Assembly (NCBI RefSeq): GCF_040954645.1
Contig: NC_092806.1
Coordinates: forward strand, 80,796,943 to 80,860,942
Reading direction: 5' to 3'
DNA length: 64,000 nt
From: Diabrotica undecimpunctata
Lineage: Eukaryota > Arthropoda > Insecta > Coleoptera > Chrysomelidae
Shown: positions 1 through 10,025 of the stretch, piece after piece
How positions within the stretch are numbered: the stretch's first letter is position 1
Layout of the letters: each line of letters opens with the position of its first letter
Notes under the pieces: model-generated
The model's database searches: none
Told to the model about the DNA's origin: nothing
Seen by the model: only the letters and a program-made list of their open reading frames with translations
Translations under genes and position numbers: made by a program

Positions 1-240
1 TTGTTAACTCTCTCAGTAGGATTTATTTGAGGAAAATATCTCGCATTATACCAAATTTTTTGTACCTTGTATTTATTCATTAAATTTTTGAAATCATTGG
101 AAACGAACTGTTTCCCATTATCAACTGCGAAAATTTGTGGTACCCCAAAGATAAGAAAAACTTGATTTTCAATAAATTTAACAATAGCTGTAGAGGTAGC
201 ATTTGTCATTGGATGGACAAAAACAAATTTCGTGACCAGT
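1..240 (-). pseudogene. gypsy integrase catalytic core, frameshifted continuation
   Basis: On the minus strand the region just after the pol stop reads on as an integrase core in a different frame. It holds FVFVHPMTNAT, then a stretch with IFAVDNGKQF, which carries the second catalytic Asp, then PTERVN near the window edge. The frame break lies at about positions 225-240, in the codons after VVVDW. A one-base indel there explains it. The second half of the core and the C-terminal integrase domain are outside the window. Confidence 0.8.
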
Positions 241-2875
241 CGACAACAACCAAAAGAAAACGATTTCCATTTTTAGATCTAGGATAAGGACCTAATAAGT
301 CAGCAGATAAAAACTGAAATGGAAAATTAATATCCCTGTACTTTCCCATTAAACCAGCAGGAGGTACATTTCCTGGTTTACTAGCAGCACAGATTTTGCA
401 CTTACTGATATAGTTTGCGACATAAAGTCTCATTCTAGGCCAGTAATACAATTCCGTGATTCTAGAGAGCGTTTTATATACTCCTAGGTGAGCAGCTGTA
501 GGATCATCATGAAAGAGTTTCAAAATATCTTTTCTGTGAGGAGACGGAACGAAAATTTTCCATTCTGGGGAAGGATCTGAAAACTTATTCCTTGAAAAGA
601 TATGCTTGTAAAGAACATTACCATGAACTTTAAAAGCAGGAAATTGATCTGGATTATTTTGTACTTTTTGTACCATATTATCATACCAAGTATCTGTTTT
701 AAGATTAGATAAATCTAAAAGAGAAATTTCAGGATTTTGTTCAGGTATTCTAGAAAGGGAATCAGCCACAACATTTAAAGAACCACTACGGTGAATGACA
801 GTGAACTTGTGACAGGATAATTTCATTACCCATCTGGCAATTCTAGGAGAAGGGTTTTTCATGGAATATAACCACTGTAAGGATGAGTGATCAGTAATCA
901 CAGTGAAGTTTTCACTTCCTTCAATATAACACCTAAATTTTTCAATAGATAATAAAATAGCCAGCAGTTCTTTCTCAGTAGTAGTGTACTTACGTTGAGC
1001 TTTAGAAAGAGTTTTACTAAAGAAAGCTATAGGATGCTCTAAACCATCTTCTTTTTGAAATAATACACCCCCAACACCAGTGTCACTTGCATCACAAGCA
1101 AGATAAAAATGCTTGTCAAAGTCTGGACTAGCAAGAACAGGAGCAGATGTTAGTGCCTGTTTAATCTGACTGAAAGCTAAGTTAGCTTCTGGAGTCCAAA
1201 CAATAGACTGTCCTTTCTTTTTACCCTTGAGTAAATCAGAAATGGGTGTACAAATGGATGCAAAATTATTCAAAAATCGACGGTAATAACCTATCAATCC
1301 GATAAGTCTACGAATTTGAGTAGTAGTTTTTGGAACTGGATATTCCAAAATAGCTTCTACTTTAGCTGGGTCAGTTCTTAACCCTTGTTGATCTACAACA
1401 AAACCAAGAAATTTAAGAGAAGGTCTACAAAACCAACACTTTTCAAAATTGACTGTAAGATTTGCATATTTAAGTCTCTTAAACAACATTTTAAGAATTT
1501 TGATATGACAATCAAAGTCAGGAGTAACAACAATATCATCAAGATAATAGAAAATATAAGGCTCCAGTAAAGGACCTATAACTGAATCCATAACTCTGCA
1601 CATAGCTTGTGCACTATTATTTAAGCCAAAAGGTAATACATTAAAACAGAACAAACCTCTATTTTGAACTGTAAATGCAGTCTTTAATTTGGATTGATCA
1701 TCCAAAGGTATCTGATAAAAAGCTTGTTTTAAATCGATTGACGAAATAAATTTAGCATCTCTTACTTTAGATATGATTGAATCTATTAAAGGCATGGGGT
1801 AACTATCAGGAACTGTTATCGAATTAAGTTTTCGACCATCAAAACAAACTCTATAGGAACTATCTTTCTTCGGAACCAACCACAAAGGAGACAACCAAGG
1901 TGTACTGGTTGTTAATGGTTCGATGACTTTCAACTTAAGCATCTCATCAACTCCTTCGTTGAGAATTTTCTGCATAGCAGGCGAAAAAGGATATTGTCTT
2001 TGCCTGATTGGTTTCGCATCACTAGTGTCTATATGGTGAGTATACAAGTGGTTTCTACCAATAGAATCTGTTGGGCCTATATCCTTAAACAGTTTGACTA
2101 CCGAATGTAGCTGTGAAAACTGATGGGTGGATAAATTCTCTGAACTTCCTATAGTATTAACAACACAAGTTGACAGTTTAGCTGTACTATACGAAAAATT
2201 TGTGAAATCCAAAGAAATTCTAAACAATTTCATAAAATCCATACCTAAAATCATTTTATGTGAGATAGAAGGAACCACTAAAACTTTTAACTTTTGTGTG
2301 CTACCAGATAAGGTAACAGGCAAAAACACATAACCTAAAGTACTTTGGACATTACCATCAGCAGTAGTTAGCTGTACTGAAACAGCATAGTGAAGATGCA
2401 AATTCAGCTTCTTAAGAAGAAATAAGGCTGGAGAGCCAATAATAGAGACATTACTACCAGAGTCTACAAGTGCAGATAATGTTTCACTGCCAATCTTTAT
2501 TGAAATATATGGTCGATTATCCAGTGTACGAATATCGAGAAGAGGATTAGTTCTACATAAAGTATCAGACGTTGAAATCAACGGAAAAGAAATATTCGCA
2601 GGATTTAAAGAAACATTGTGCGTTGTATCTATGGGAGTTTTGTCTATAGGTAAAGGATTAAAATCACAATTAGAATCAGAAGTTTCAGCTCGCGTTTTAA
2701 TAATAGGTGGTAGTTGAAATGTTACTCTGCTTGTCCTTTGTTTGAAGTTTTCTTCAAATTTTTTCCTGGTATGTTCTTGCCTTTTAGGTTTGATGCAGAC
2801 ATTTGACTGCAATGAGGTTGATTCCTGTCCACTATCGAACAACCTCGCGCTTCGTTTTTTGAACATTTGGGGCAA
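206..2875 (-). CDS. pol: gypsy pol polyprotein (protease, RT, RNase H, integrase N-term)
   Basis: This 889-residue reading frame makes the enzymes that copy and integrate the element. The aspartic protease active site is DSG at 138-140. Reverse transcriptase runs about 300-500, with YLDD at 444-447 as motif C. RNase H runs about 585-710, with acidic residues in CDASD (near 595), EKEL, TDHSS and the final ADSLSR. The integrase zinc finger follows at about 789-829 (His, His, Cys, Cys), and the core begins with SADLLG near 858. The ORF is cut by a frameshift (see 1-240). Its first ATG overlaps the gag ORF by about 150 bases in another frame and may not be the true start. All visible RT and RNase H catalytic residues are intact, so the damage looks recent. 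Confidence 0.92.
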   Translation of the reverse strand: MPQMFKKRSARLFDSGQESTSLQSNVCIKPKRQEHTRKKFEENFKQRTSRVTFQLPPIIKTRAETSDSNCDFNPLPIDKTPIDTTHNVSLNPANISFPLISTSDTLCRTNPLLDIRTLDNRPYISIKIGSETLSALVDSGSNVSIIGSPALFLLKKLNLHLHYAVSVQLTTADGNVQSTLGYVFLPVTLSGSTQKLKVLVVPSISHKMILGMDFMKLFRISLDFTNFSYSTAKLSTCVVNTIGSSENLSTHQFSQLHSVVKLFKDIGPTDSIGRNHLYTHHIDTSDAKPIRQRQYPFSPAMQKILNEGVDEMLKLKVIEPLTTSTPWLSPLWLVPKKDSSYRVCFDGRKLNSITVPDSYPMPLIDSIISKVRDAKFISSIDLKQAFYQIPLDDQSKLKTAFTVQNRGLFCFNVLPFGLNNSAQAMCRVMDSVIGPLLEPYIFYYLDDIVVTPDFDCHIKILKMLFKRLKYANLTVNFEKCWFCRPSLKFLGFVVDQQGLRTDPAKVEAILEYPVPKTTTQIRRLIGLIGYYRRFLNNFASICTPISDLLKGKKKGQSIVWTPEANLAFSQIKQALTSAPVLASPDFDKHFYLACDASDTGVGGVLFQKEDGLEHPIAFFSKTLSKAQRKYTTTEKELLAILLSIEKFRCYIEGSENFTVITDHSSLQWLYSMKNPSPRIARWVMKLSCHKFTVIHRSGSLNVVADSLSRIPEQNPEISLLDLSNLKTDTWYDNMVQKVQNNPDQFPAFKVHGNVLYKHIFSRNKFSDPSPEWKIFVPSPHRKDILKLFHDDPTAAHLGVYKTLSRITELYYWPRMRLYVANYISKCKICAASKPGNVPPAGLMGKYRDINFPFQFLSADLLGPYPRSKNGNRFLLVVVDWSRNLFLSIQ

Positions 2876-3696
2876 TGTGCCTTAATAACGTTCTTAAAAC
2901 CGCAACCATAACAAAATTTATTTTTCTGGTACCTGCACTGAGGATACACATGACCTCGTTTGTTGCAATTCCAACAAATTTCATCAAGTGAATTTGTTTC
3001 ATATGAAAATTTCTTATTATTATTAAAGTGTGGTATAGATAAGGCAGACTCAATTCTTTTACAATAAGAGGTAAGATCAGATACAGTGTCTATATCGTGC
3101 AAAGCCAAAGCTTTGATGTAGTCTGGCAAAAGACCACGTCTAATTTCAGATACTTTATCTTTCTCTGAAACGACAGAAGGTAAACGGAAGAAAAGAGCTT
3201 CAAAATTAGAGATAAATGTAGATACAGGTTCTCGAAAAGATTGCCTTGTAGAACGAATTTGTTCCCACAAATTCCTCTCATAATCTGCCGGAAGAAGTGT
3301 TTCCTTTAAAGCGGCAACTAAGTCAGACCATGACTGAAATGTCTTTTTAAGAAGATGATTATGCCACCAAGTGAAAGCATTGCCATCAAACAGATCTCCT
3401 GCAGAAAGAAACAGGTCATCATTAGAACAATTCCTGGAGATTTTAAGCGTCTCAATTTGTTCAAGAAAAGGAATCAAAGGCTGTTTGCCGGAAAACTTTT
3501 GAATTCCCCATTTATAAATGGGCACAGACTTCACTGAAGATGCAGTATGTGGTTCTACCCTAACTGGAGTAGATTCTGAAGGAACATTAAGTTTTTCCAC
3601 AAGCACACCCTCAACTGACAATAATTTACTCCATAACTGTCTTTTGACTGTTTCCTGCGTCGAAGAAGTATCTATGACTTGCCAACGAATATTCAT
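2722..3696 (-). CDS. gag: gypsy Gag with CCHC zinc knuckle
   Basis: This encodes the structural protein of the virus-like particle. The reading frame is open further upstream (to 3738), but that part crosses the primer-binding site and LTR. I therefore place the start at the ATG at 3696, which overlaps the end of the primer-binding site. The conserved Gag core (KWGIQKFSG, then AFTWWHNHL) lies in the middle. A CX2CX4HX4C knuckle (CWNC..GH..C) starts near residue 241 and is followed by a second Cys-rich stretch. The N-terminus does not match the 160-residue N-terminal region of the relative at 21871-24426, so one of the two is truncated or recombined. Confidence 0.85.
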   Translation of the reverse strand: MNIRWQVIDTSSTQETVKRQLWSKLLSVEGVLVEKLNVPSESTPVRVEPHTASSVKSVPIYKWGIQKFSGKQPLIPFLEQIETLKISRNCSNDDLFLSAGDLFDGNAFTWWHNHLLKKTFQSWSDLVAALKETLLPADYERNLWEQIRSTRQSFREPVSTFISNFEALFFRLPSVVSEKDKVSEIRRGLLPDYIKALALHDIDTVSDLTSYCKRIESALSIPHFNNNKKFSYETNSLDEICWNCNKRGHVYPQCRYQKNKFCYGCGFKNVIKAHCPKCSKNEARGCSIVDRNQPHCSQMSASNLKGKNIPGKNLKKTSNKGQAE

Positions 3697-3706
3697 TGGG
3701 TGCCAA
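3694..3706 (-). other. primer-binding site
   Basis: The minus strand reads TTGGCACCCAATG two bases inside the LTR. The relative has TTGGCGCCCA at the same place. TGGCGCCC-type sites are common in arthropod gypsy elements. The A for G change here weakens the match. Confidence 0.65.
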
Positions 3707-3708
3707 TT

Positions 3709-4116
3709 TGTAACCCTTCGAGGCTCAATTTGTAACATCCCAACGTTGAGCTGCTGTTGTCAACTTGTAACCGCAAACCTTAGTTTGCTGCTACAACCCG
3801 ACTAACATCACTAACAACGTTGGAGCGACAAATCATTTCCCGTTGGGACCAATTTTTAACGTCATAACCCCTAATGTATCAATTGCAAAATTGCTACACT
3901 AGACGTTATACGAAACACTCCCTGGCTAGCTCACTCAGGACGTGAATATGGCCTACTCTGGAGCAACACACGCAAACAAGTAAAAAGAAGAAACAATACA
4001 CAGTTAAATTAACACATGTTTATTAAAATATTAAAAAAAAATGACAGAAAAATACATGTTTAAATATGATATTGAATTTAAATAAAAATTATTCGACTTC
4101 TTGCTACAGTGTTACA
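3709..4116 (-). repeat. 5' LTR of the gypsy element
   Basis: On the plus strand the segment starts TGTAAC and ends GTTACA, the same terminal inverted hexamer found on the LTRs at 17846 and 24793. It sits two bases from the primer-binding site, as in the relative. On the minus strand an AATAAA lies in the AATATTTTAATAAACATG stretch near 4020, a plausible poly(A) signal. The boundaries rest on the terminal motifs only, because the partner LTR is outside the window. Confidence 0.7.
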
Positions 4117-4148
4117 TTATAGTAAAGAAAAATGTTTGTCACCAAATC

Positions 4149-4327
4149 CTAGGTTTTATCCTGGTCTTTTCTGCTATGGATGTTAGCAAGCCATGTTGTT
4201 AGCTTTGGGTTTTCTTGCCCCGGAATCAACTCTCCTATCGGAATGATAGTGCCATTCTCAGGCCGGTTGGTCTTCTGGATGTTAATAGAATTTGACCCCC
4301 ACCTGAGAAATGTATCCCGGAGGTTGA
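4149..4327 (-). CDS. possible host terminal exon, product unknown
   Basis: A 59-codon open stretch ends at a TAG (4149-4151). It is preceded on the minus strand by a pyrimidine-rich tract and AG (gtttttcttcattttag), a textbook 3' splice site. The peptide is protein-like, with ordinary composition (for example NSINIQKTNRPENG and IPIGELIPGQENPKL), but I recognise no family. The gypsy LTR begins only 33 bases past the stop, in the same orientation, so any 3' UTR would run into the LTR. It could instead be a chance ORF or a remnant of an unknown repeat. Confidence 0.33.
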
Positions 4328-4412
4328 CTAAAATGAAGAAAAACACACCTTGCTTCAGAAAATGGTGAAACCAAAATGAGAGACCTTGCTTGGGGGATGA
4401 ATAGGTGACCAA

Positions 4413-5283
4413 TCAAATTTAACAAAATTTTATCATTATTCACCCAAGCAAGTCGAGAAACAATTCTTATTTATGTATTTATCAAAAGCAAATAAGTAAA
4501 AGTAAGGATATATAATATTTTAAAGCAAATGGTAATTACTTTTTACAACTGAAATATTGTAATATTAATTAAAAAGCGGATTCGGTAAAAATGACAAGAT
4601 ATATTTATTGAAAAGCTAGATAATTTAGAATTTAGAAACATTTCTATATAGAAATGGTAGTTTGTCAAAAGTTAATTATTATTAAAATCAAAAGATATTA
4701 TTAAGGATTTAAAATTAATATTTAAAACTATAAAAATATTCGTAAAACTTTTAGATACTATATTAAAGAAACTATATATTTCTTATCGCTAGTTTTTTAT
4801 ATAAAATAAAAAACATAAGAAATATCCACAAAAATATGTACCTACTTACATACCATAATCATAAATAATGATCTTAGAATTTTCAAAGTTAAAATTATAA
4901 AAAGATTTTTATACAACAGGTAGAATCAGGAAACCGATAAAATATATTATACTCTTACCTCCTAATCAGGAGACGACACAACAATTGGTTATTGTACTTT
5001 TACAGAAGTCATGAAGAAAATCGACATTTTTAGAAATAGAAGCCATTATATCGACTTTTGTATCGAACGGGAAGGGGGAAATGTCAACAAAAAGGAGTCT
5101 TTGACAGACAGTTAACCAACAATGCAATGACAATGTCACTAGCATTAAACTAAACAGAGAATAAAGATGGCACCTCTCGTTCCAAAGTAACAGAAATAGA
5201 GATGAAAATAAAATTCATTCTTTAGAAACTTGAGTAAAAGATAAAAATGATGATTATTAAGAAAATAGGAAAGGTCGATACTG

Positions 5284-5343
<60 letters not shown>

Positions 5344-5643
5344 AAGATAGATTTGGACGCCAACTGGTTTTTATACCAAATACCAGTAAAAATGAAAAGA
5401 GAATAATGAATCAATTAAGTAACGACATAATTCTGATACAATCTATATCTGAGAAAATATATAGAAAAATAAGAGATACAATGGAGGATATAGAAGAATA
5501 TGAATTATGACAGAAGATATGGAAATTGGAGAATAGAATTAACGAAATATATTAACATAAGAAAGAAAGCAGGCAATGTAGCAGTTATAACGCTACAACA
5601 TCTTTAAGTTGAAGATGTTTGAGAGTCCTATAAAATATTTTTG
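4413..5643. other. A/T-rich spacer with (TA)n
   Basis: No gene or recognisable element was seen. Positions 5286-5341 are a perfect (TA)n array. The flanking ORFs with Tyr-Ile runs are just its translation. Confidence 0.7.
5286..5341. repeat. (TA)n microsatellite
   Basis: An uninterrupted TA dinucleotide array of about 28 units. Confidence 0.97.
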
Positions 5644-5938
5644 TGTTATGGTGTGATGTCCTCTCGTGGGAGTCACTATCCGGGTAGCTTTTAGACAGTC
5701 AGAGACAGAGTTCAAAATAAAAATAAAACTTTATTGTCTTCCTTAAATTAAATTGACAAAAATCTTATGTACATATTTACAATTTGGTTTAGTCTTCTCA
5801 GTACCTGGCCTATTTATTCAAATTAAGTTTGACCTTGTCATATGAAATTAGTCTTATCGGCAAGCGAGTGTGTATTTGAAATTTTACGGGAACGTCGTAT
5901 CGATTTAATAACAACGGACGATAGGTACAAAGAAAGGA

Positions 5939-6136
5939 AAGGAACTCAACACGTCCCTTAAGTGATTCGGGTTAATAGGATACTCCTCGACAGTCTCAAC
6001 ACGACTGCTTCAGAGTACGGGTAGTGAAGAGCTCAACACGCTCTTCGGGTAACGGCGGTATGGGACGGAACAACTTGTGAACTCAACACGTCCACAAGCC
6101 GGGGTAGGGAAGAAGAGAACCTTCAGTCAACACCTG
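5939..6136 (-). ncRNA. array of five hairpins with one constant loop
   Basis: Five inverted repeats share the loop GTGTTGA (minus strand; TCAACAC on plus): stems 5939-5945/5953-5959, 5991-5995/6003-6007, 6026-6032/6040-6046, 6074-6082/6090-6098 and 6124-6126/6134-6136. The stem sequences all differ (for example CAGTC/GACTG and GAAGAGC/GCTCTTC), yet each pairs along its length. In hairpins 1 and 4 the only non-Watson-Crick position is G-U in the minus-strand RNA but A-C in the plus-strand RNA, so the fold is that of the LTR transcript. Loop starts are spaced 50, 37, 50 and 44 bases. Function is unknown. Binding of Gag or another protein to the loop is a guess. Confidence 0.7.
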
Positions 6137-6166
6137 TCGATTCTGTCTCTATCAGGAAATGTTGCG

Positions 6167-6175
6167 GTTTATATA
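6167..6175 (-). promoter_or_regulatory. TATA box of the solo LTR
   Basis: CTATATAAACC on the minus strand. A start 25-30 bases downstream would fall near 6140, immediately before the first hairpin at 6136. Confidence 0.55.
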
Positions 6176-6285
6176 GCGGAGCTTGGTAATTAGTTTTGCC
6201 CTTTCTACTGTCGATACATTCCTACTTCATGGGTTGGTTCGCGCGCACGCTGGTTTAACGGTGATGGCTTGGACTCATCGTTACA

Positions 6286-8332
6286 ATAGGAAAACCTCAG
6301 AATAATCATTAATATAATTTGTTTTATTTTTTATTAAATTTTTCTTCACATACTTTAATTTTTAAATCTAATAAATCTATTTCTTTTCAGTCCATGTCTT
6401 CTGTCTGTTCCATTTCTGTGACATGTTTGTGTTATACTCTTTTCTCCCCTTGTTCTACATGAAGCCGTTGGCCTGCTACTAGTTTTGTTCTTTCTTGAAA
6501 TAGGCTCACTACCATCGATATACAGTAAAGTATATCGATAGTTACTACTTTATTATTTATAGTTTCCTTGCTGAATTGACTATTTTACTTTAAAAATGTA
6601 GGATTCCATATCCTAGTGATAAAATCTATAAATATGATTTTTTATTTAGAATAAAATCATAATTGTTTGTGTATAACAAATATTAAAATTAGCTTTTATT
6701 CCTATTAATATGATACTTCCATTATTTACCATTTAAATTATAAATTTAAAAATTATATTTGTATATATTTAGTTTAATCCTACTCTATCCTACTATTCAA
6801 TATAGCAAATTGTTAAACAAATATGTTAGACAAATCATGAAAATTGTAAAGAATTTGCTCACAAACTCGTAATAAAGTATTACTGGTTATTTCCATTTTT
6901 ATTTATTTTTAAGCATTCATTTCTTTAAAACATCTCTTTTTGATTAGAATTCTACACATCTCAATATATAAAAACATTAAAATACAACAATAAAAATACT
7001 TATTTATATTAGGTACCTCTTTCGAATATATTATGAATAGTGGTTAAAAGATTATAAAAAGTATTGTCCCTTTCTTTCTTCTTTACTTCGACTTGGTGCA
7101 GGCAGTGCTTTTAAATAAATTTTTTCATCAGTTAGAATGAAGTGATTAACATTTCTACTAACTACAGTTAATTTTTAGTATGTAATGAATGCTAGATTTT
7201 CTTGTTCTATCATATAAAAAAATAAAATTATTACCACTAAATCCATTCGCCAAAATTTACCACTTTTTCTGTTTCTTTAGCTATGTTGTTCTTATTCAAG
7301 CTATTTGAAATTATCTTCTGTGGCTAAAAATCAACAGTTTCCACTAATTTTTACCTCTTGCTCAAACTCCTACTCTTTACTAAATTCAGCATAATTTTTT
7401 ATACAATAATTGCTTCTTAATCACTATTTTCTTTTTAAAACAATATTACTGTTTTCTGATTATATTTTTAAATATATCTTTACTCAAACAAACAACAATA
7501 AATAACATCCAATAATAAAACCTGGAAACGGGTACTACTGGAATAATGACACTTAATGTAAAAATTTATTTGAAGTCAAATAAACTTTTACATCCAAGAC
7601 ATTCACGAATTTATTGATACAGAAATTGATGAATTTCTTCGTAAATTTATTGTTGGTAAAGCCCTCATAAAAGACAATAAAAATACACTAAGAATCAATT
7701 TGAAGACGCTTCAATTTTCTTAACACAGACGCTTTTACAAAACTCAAAATTTTTAATAGTATAATAATTAAATCCTTGAACTCTGGACTTCCTATAAATA
7801 CCTTGTAGATAGTGATATGCATAGTGTACCTACTTCAAAAAAATTGAACTTAACAAAATTAATCTCGAATAAGGCTGCATCGAGAACAATGTTACCTAGA
7901 GTTTTTTTTTATGGCACAGAGTTGATGGCATATACTTTTTGTTTGTTTTTTAACTAAGACAAAAATTCGGTTTGCAAAATTTTTACAGCACAAACGCTAA
8001 AAAAGTTATAGAAAAAAACTTAAAATATGATAAAATGTTAGCTACGCTTATTAGTTTTATTATAAGTCTATTATCCTTAGTGGCACTCCTTCTATACTCA
8101 TAGGTTACATACATCTATATAAAGAGCAACTTCAGTAAACAATTAAGAACGATCCTTTGAATGCTGAAAATCGTATGTAGGGAAATGTAACTTAGTCTTT
8201 AAAATACACGCAGTCAATTCTGCGTTTTTTGGATTTTAAGCCATTCATCTTAGTTATAGTAACTTTTCTATTTGTTATCTTGTTCTAAAGGGACTTAGTA
8301 CTAAAAAACTCCAGTGAGTTCATTCTTTTGAC
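6286..8332. other. A/T-rich spacer, no gene seen
   Basis: About 2 kb with no supported gene. The stretch ATCGATATAC-agtaaa-GTATATCGAT near 6514-6540 is a short palindrome. Positions about 7690-7815 resemble 43190-43300 (see findings), so part of this spacer is an old repeat. Confidence 0.6.
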
Positions 8333-9940
8333 CTAAAATTTTGGATTTCTTTTTTTGGTCGACTGAATTATGGAAACCCAATCATCGGGATCAAAAATTC
8401 GATCATGGTGTTTTCTCTCCTTTTCAATCAACCCAAAATCTTGATCGCATGTATTAAAACTCTGTCCAGATACAAAAAATCTTTGTGCTATAACTTTGAG
8501 TGACGATTTACACTTTTGAAGGTAATTGCTTAACATTAAAGCCACGTTTATGTTCCGATTCTGGCCCTCGCAAGCATCGCTATACAAAATCAGATATTCG
8601 GTTGGGTCAGGTAAGTGCGTCTCAAGATGGTTTATTACATATGAAGCTATATGATCTTTTGAACTCCTCGTGTGCTACATTTTCAGGCCAGACATGCATG
8701 TGTCCTGTTTCTGTTACTTCATCATGGATGCCCAACTTATACGTCCACAGTTGTCAACTACACCTGTACTTAACTCAGTAGTAAGAAGCGTTTTCTGAAC
8801 ATCCAAGCAAGATATTTTTTGCTGTGATTTTTTGCTTTTTATATTTTGCTTTTTGTTTTCTTTAACTGCTTCTGCTTTTCTTTGGTGTAATTCCAATTCA
8901 ACTTTTGCATCCTGTTAATGTTCTTCTGAAGTATCAGGTGATTTTATTTCAGTATTAAGACTGCCATACTTTTGACAAGTGTCTTTATGTGGTGCATGGA
9001 AATGCAAATTAAACTTTTTGTTAAAAATTTTACGAAACATAAACAGCAAGGGGGGTTTTCTTAAAAGGTGTTTTTTTTTTCATATTGTCGATACATGACC
9101 GACATGTCCAAAGTTGGTGAAAGATATTTTCTTTTTATTATCTCATCGGGAGTAATGGGATTTGTATGCTGGGAACAGTTAGTTCAATGAAGCCACATAA
9201 AAGGTCCTTGCATCTTTAAAGAGGTGTTCCATGTTTTTGTTTTCGTGCTATGGCTAATGAAAATCTTCCATTTGCAATGAAAACTGTGTCTTTAAAAAAG
9301 TTCTTGCATACCACTTGGTCACAAACCAATTTCATCCGGTAAAGTATATACACGAGTTTTAGACCTACGTGAATTTTGATTTTTGTTATCTTTTTGTTTT
9401 CTAATAAAAGCACTTTTCATTAGTTAAGCGAATAGTATTTTTTAAAGATGCTCTGCTTTCGATCATTAGAAATTTTCGTGACACTTCATTTTGCATGCTC
9501 CAACTACGAGTTCTTTAGCATTTTTTTGTTTTCCTTCTTCCGTAACATATTCTTCTCCTTTCTCTATGGCCATATTCTTTTTATACCTTGCATGATTCTC
9601 AGATTTATTATCTCTCTTTTTGGAATTTTGGTGCGATTTGTCTTGTGGATCATTGTCTTTATTCTTATTGTTCAGTAACTCATTTTTTGAGTTTGTTCGC
9701 TGGAATCAGCATTTTTCTCGTCTAGAGTAATAAACAAATATATTACAAATAAGTTTGCGGCAAAACAGCGTAAGCCACAATGGGTATATTAAGGAATATC
9801 TTGCTTGTTTTATAATTAAATATTAATAATATTGTAACTGTCTCACCTGAGGACTCAACATTTGAAGAACCTGGATTATAATCGCTGAAATCGGATCCAA
9901 AAGGCTCTGATGCGTAACTGCTCGTGTTTACATCCGCCAT
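8333..9940 (-). pseudogene. unnamed multi-copy insect protein family, copy 1
   Basis: I recognise this as a family found in many insect genomes in repeat-like copy number, but I know no established name or function. Conserved blocks on the minus strand are GEEYVTEEGK with AKELV, then FRKIFNKKFNL, CLDVQKTLL, ILYSDACEGQNRN and FVSGQSFNTCDQDFGLIEK. Exon 1 starts at the ATG at 9940 (MADVNTSS). It ends at a canonical donor (TCAG|GTGAG, 9847/9846), and a 125-base intron ends in CTCTAG before 9721. Internal stops and frame changes make it a pseudogene. A second copy lies at 52226-55075. The two Asp-containing blocks would suit an RNase H-like transposase fold, but this is inference. Confidence 0.7.
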
Positions 9941-10025
9941 GTTTCTGTTGGTTAGGCAGTTCTGCCGCAAGCGTCCTCTGACATTTTGTTAGTGCGAAAA
10001 CCAGTTTATAGATGGGGATGTCATT

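Larger units (their letters stand above)
1..4116 (-). mobile_element. Ty3/gypsy LTR retrotransposon, 3' part outside the window
   Basis: The minus strand reads, in order, 5' LTR (3709-4116), primer-binding site (3694-3706), gag (2722-3696) and pol (206-2875). The integrase core then continues in another frame to the left edge. The order protease, RT, RNase H, integrase is that of Ty3/gypsy. No envelope-like ORF is visible. The element is damaged by at least one frameshift in the integrase. The element at 17846-25729 is a close relative, with very similar gag, protease and integrase zinc-finger sequences. The four bases outside the LTR are TTAT, but the matching target duplication lies outside the window. 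Confidence 0.93.
5644..6285 (-). repeat. solo LTR with structured leader
   Basis: The plus strand starts TGTTATGG and ends CGTTACA. In the minus (transcribed) direction it has a TATATAA box at about 6168-6174 and an AATAAA at about 5730-5735. That arrangement is U3, R and U5 of an LTR. No coding region or partner LTR lies beside it, so I call it a solo LTR. No clear target duplication was found (TTTG on one side, ATAG on the other), and the left boundary could be two bases further out. The G+C content is clearly higher than that of the flanks. Confidence 0.62.

Noticed and set aside
2722..2875. programmed ribosomal frameshift between gag and pol in the first gypsy element
   Set aside because: The relative has a single frame across this point, and no clear slippery site with a structure was seen. 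A simple indel is equally likely.
1..4116. envelope gene (errantivirus-type element)
   Set aside because: No env-like ORF is visible in the part of the element inside the window or in the complete relative at 17846-25729.
5145..5510. ORFs with long Tyr-Ile runs here and at other (TA)n arrays (14453-14739, 21463-21777, 44269-44499)
   Set aside because: They are translations of TA microsatellites and show no coding signal outside the repeat.
5939..6136. CRISPR-like or simple tandem repeat
   Set aside because: Only a 9-base core is constant, the stems differ, spacing is irregular and the context is an insect LTR.
9448..9678. 76-codon hydrophobic plus-strand ORF
   Set aside because: It is antisense to the conserved GEEYVTEEGK block of pseudogene copy 1.
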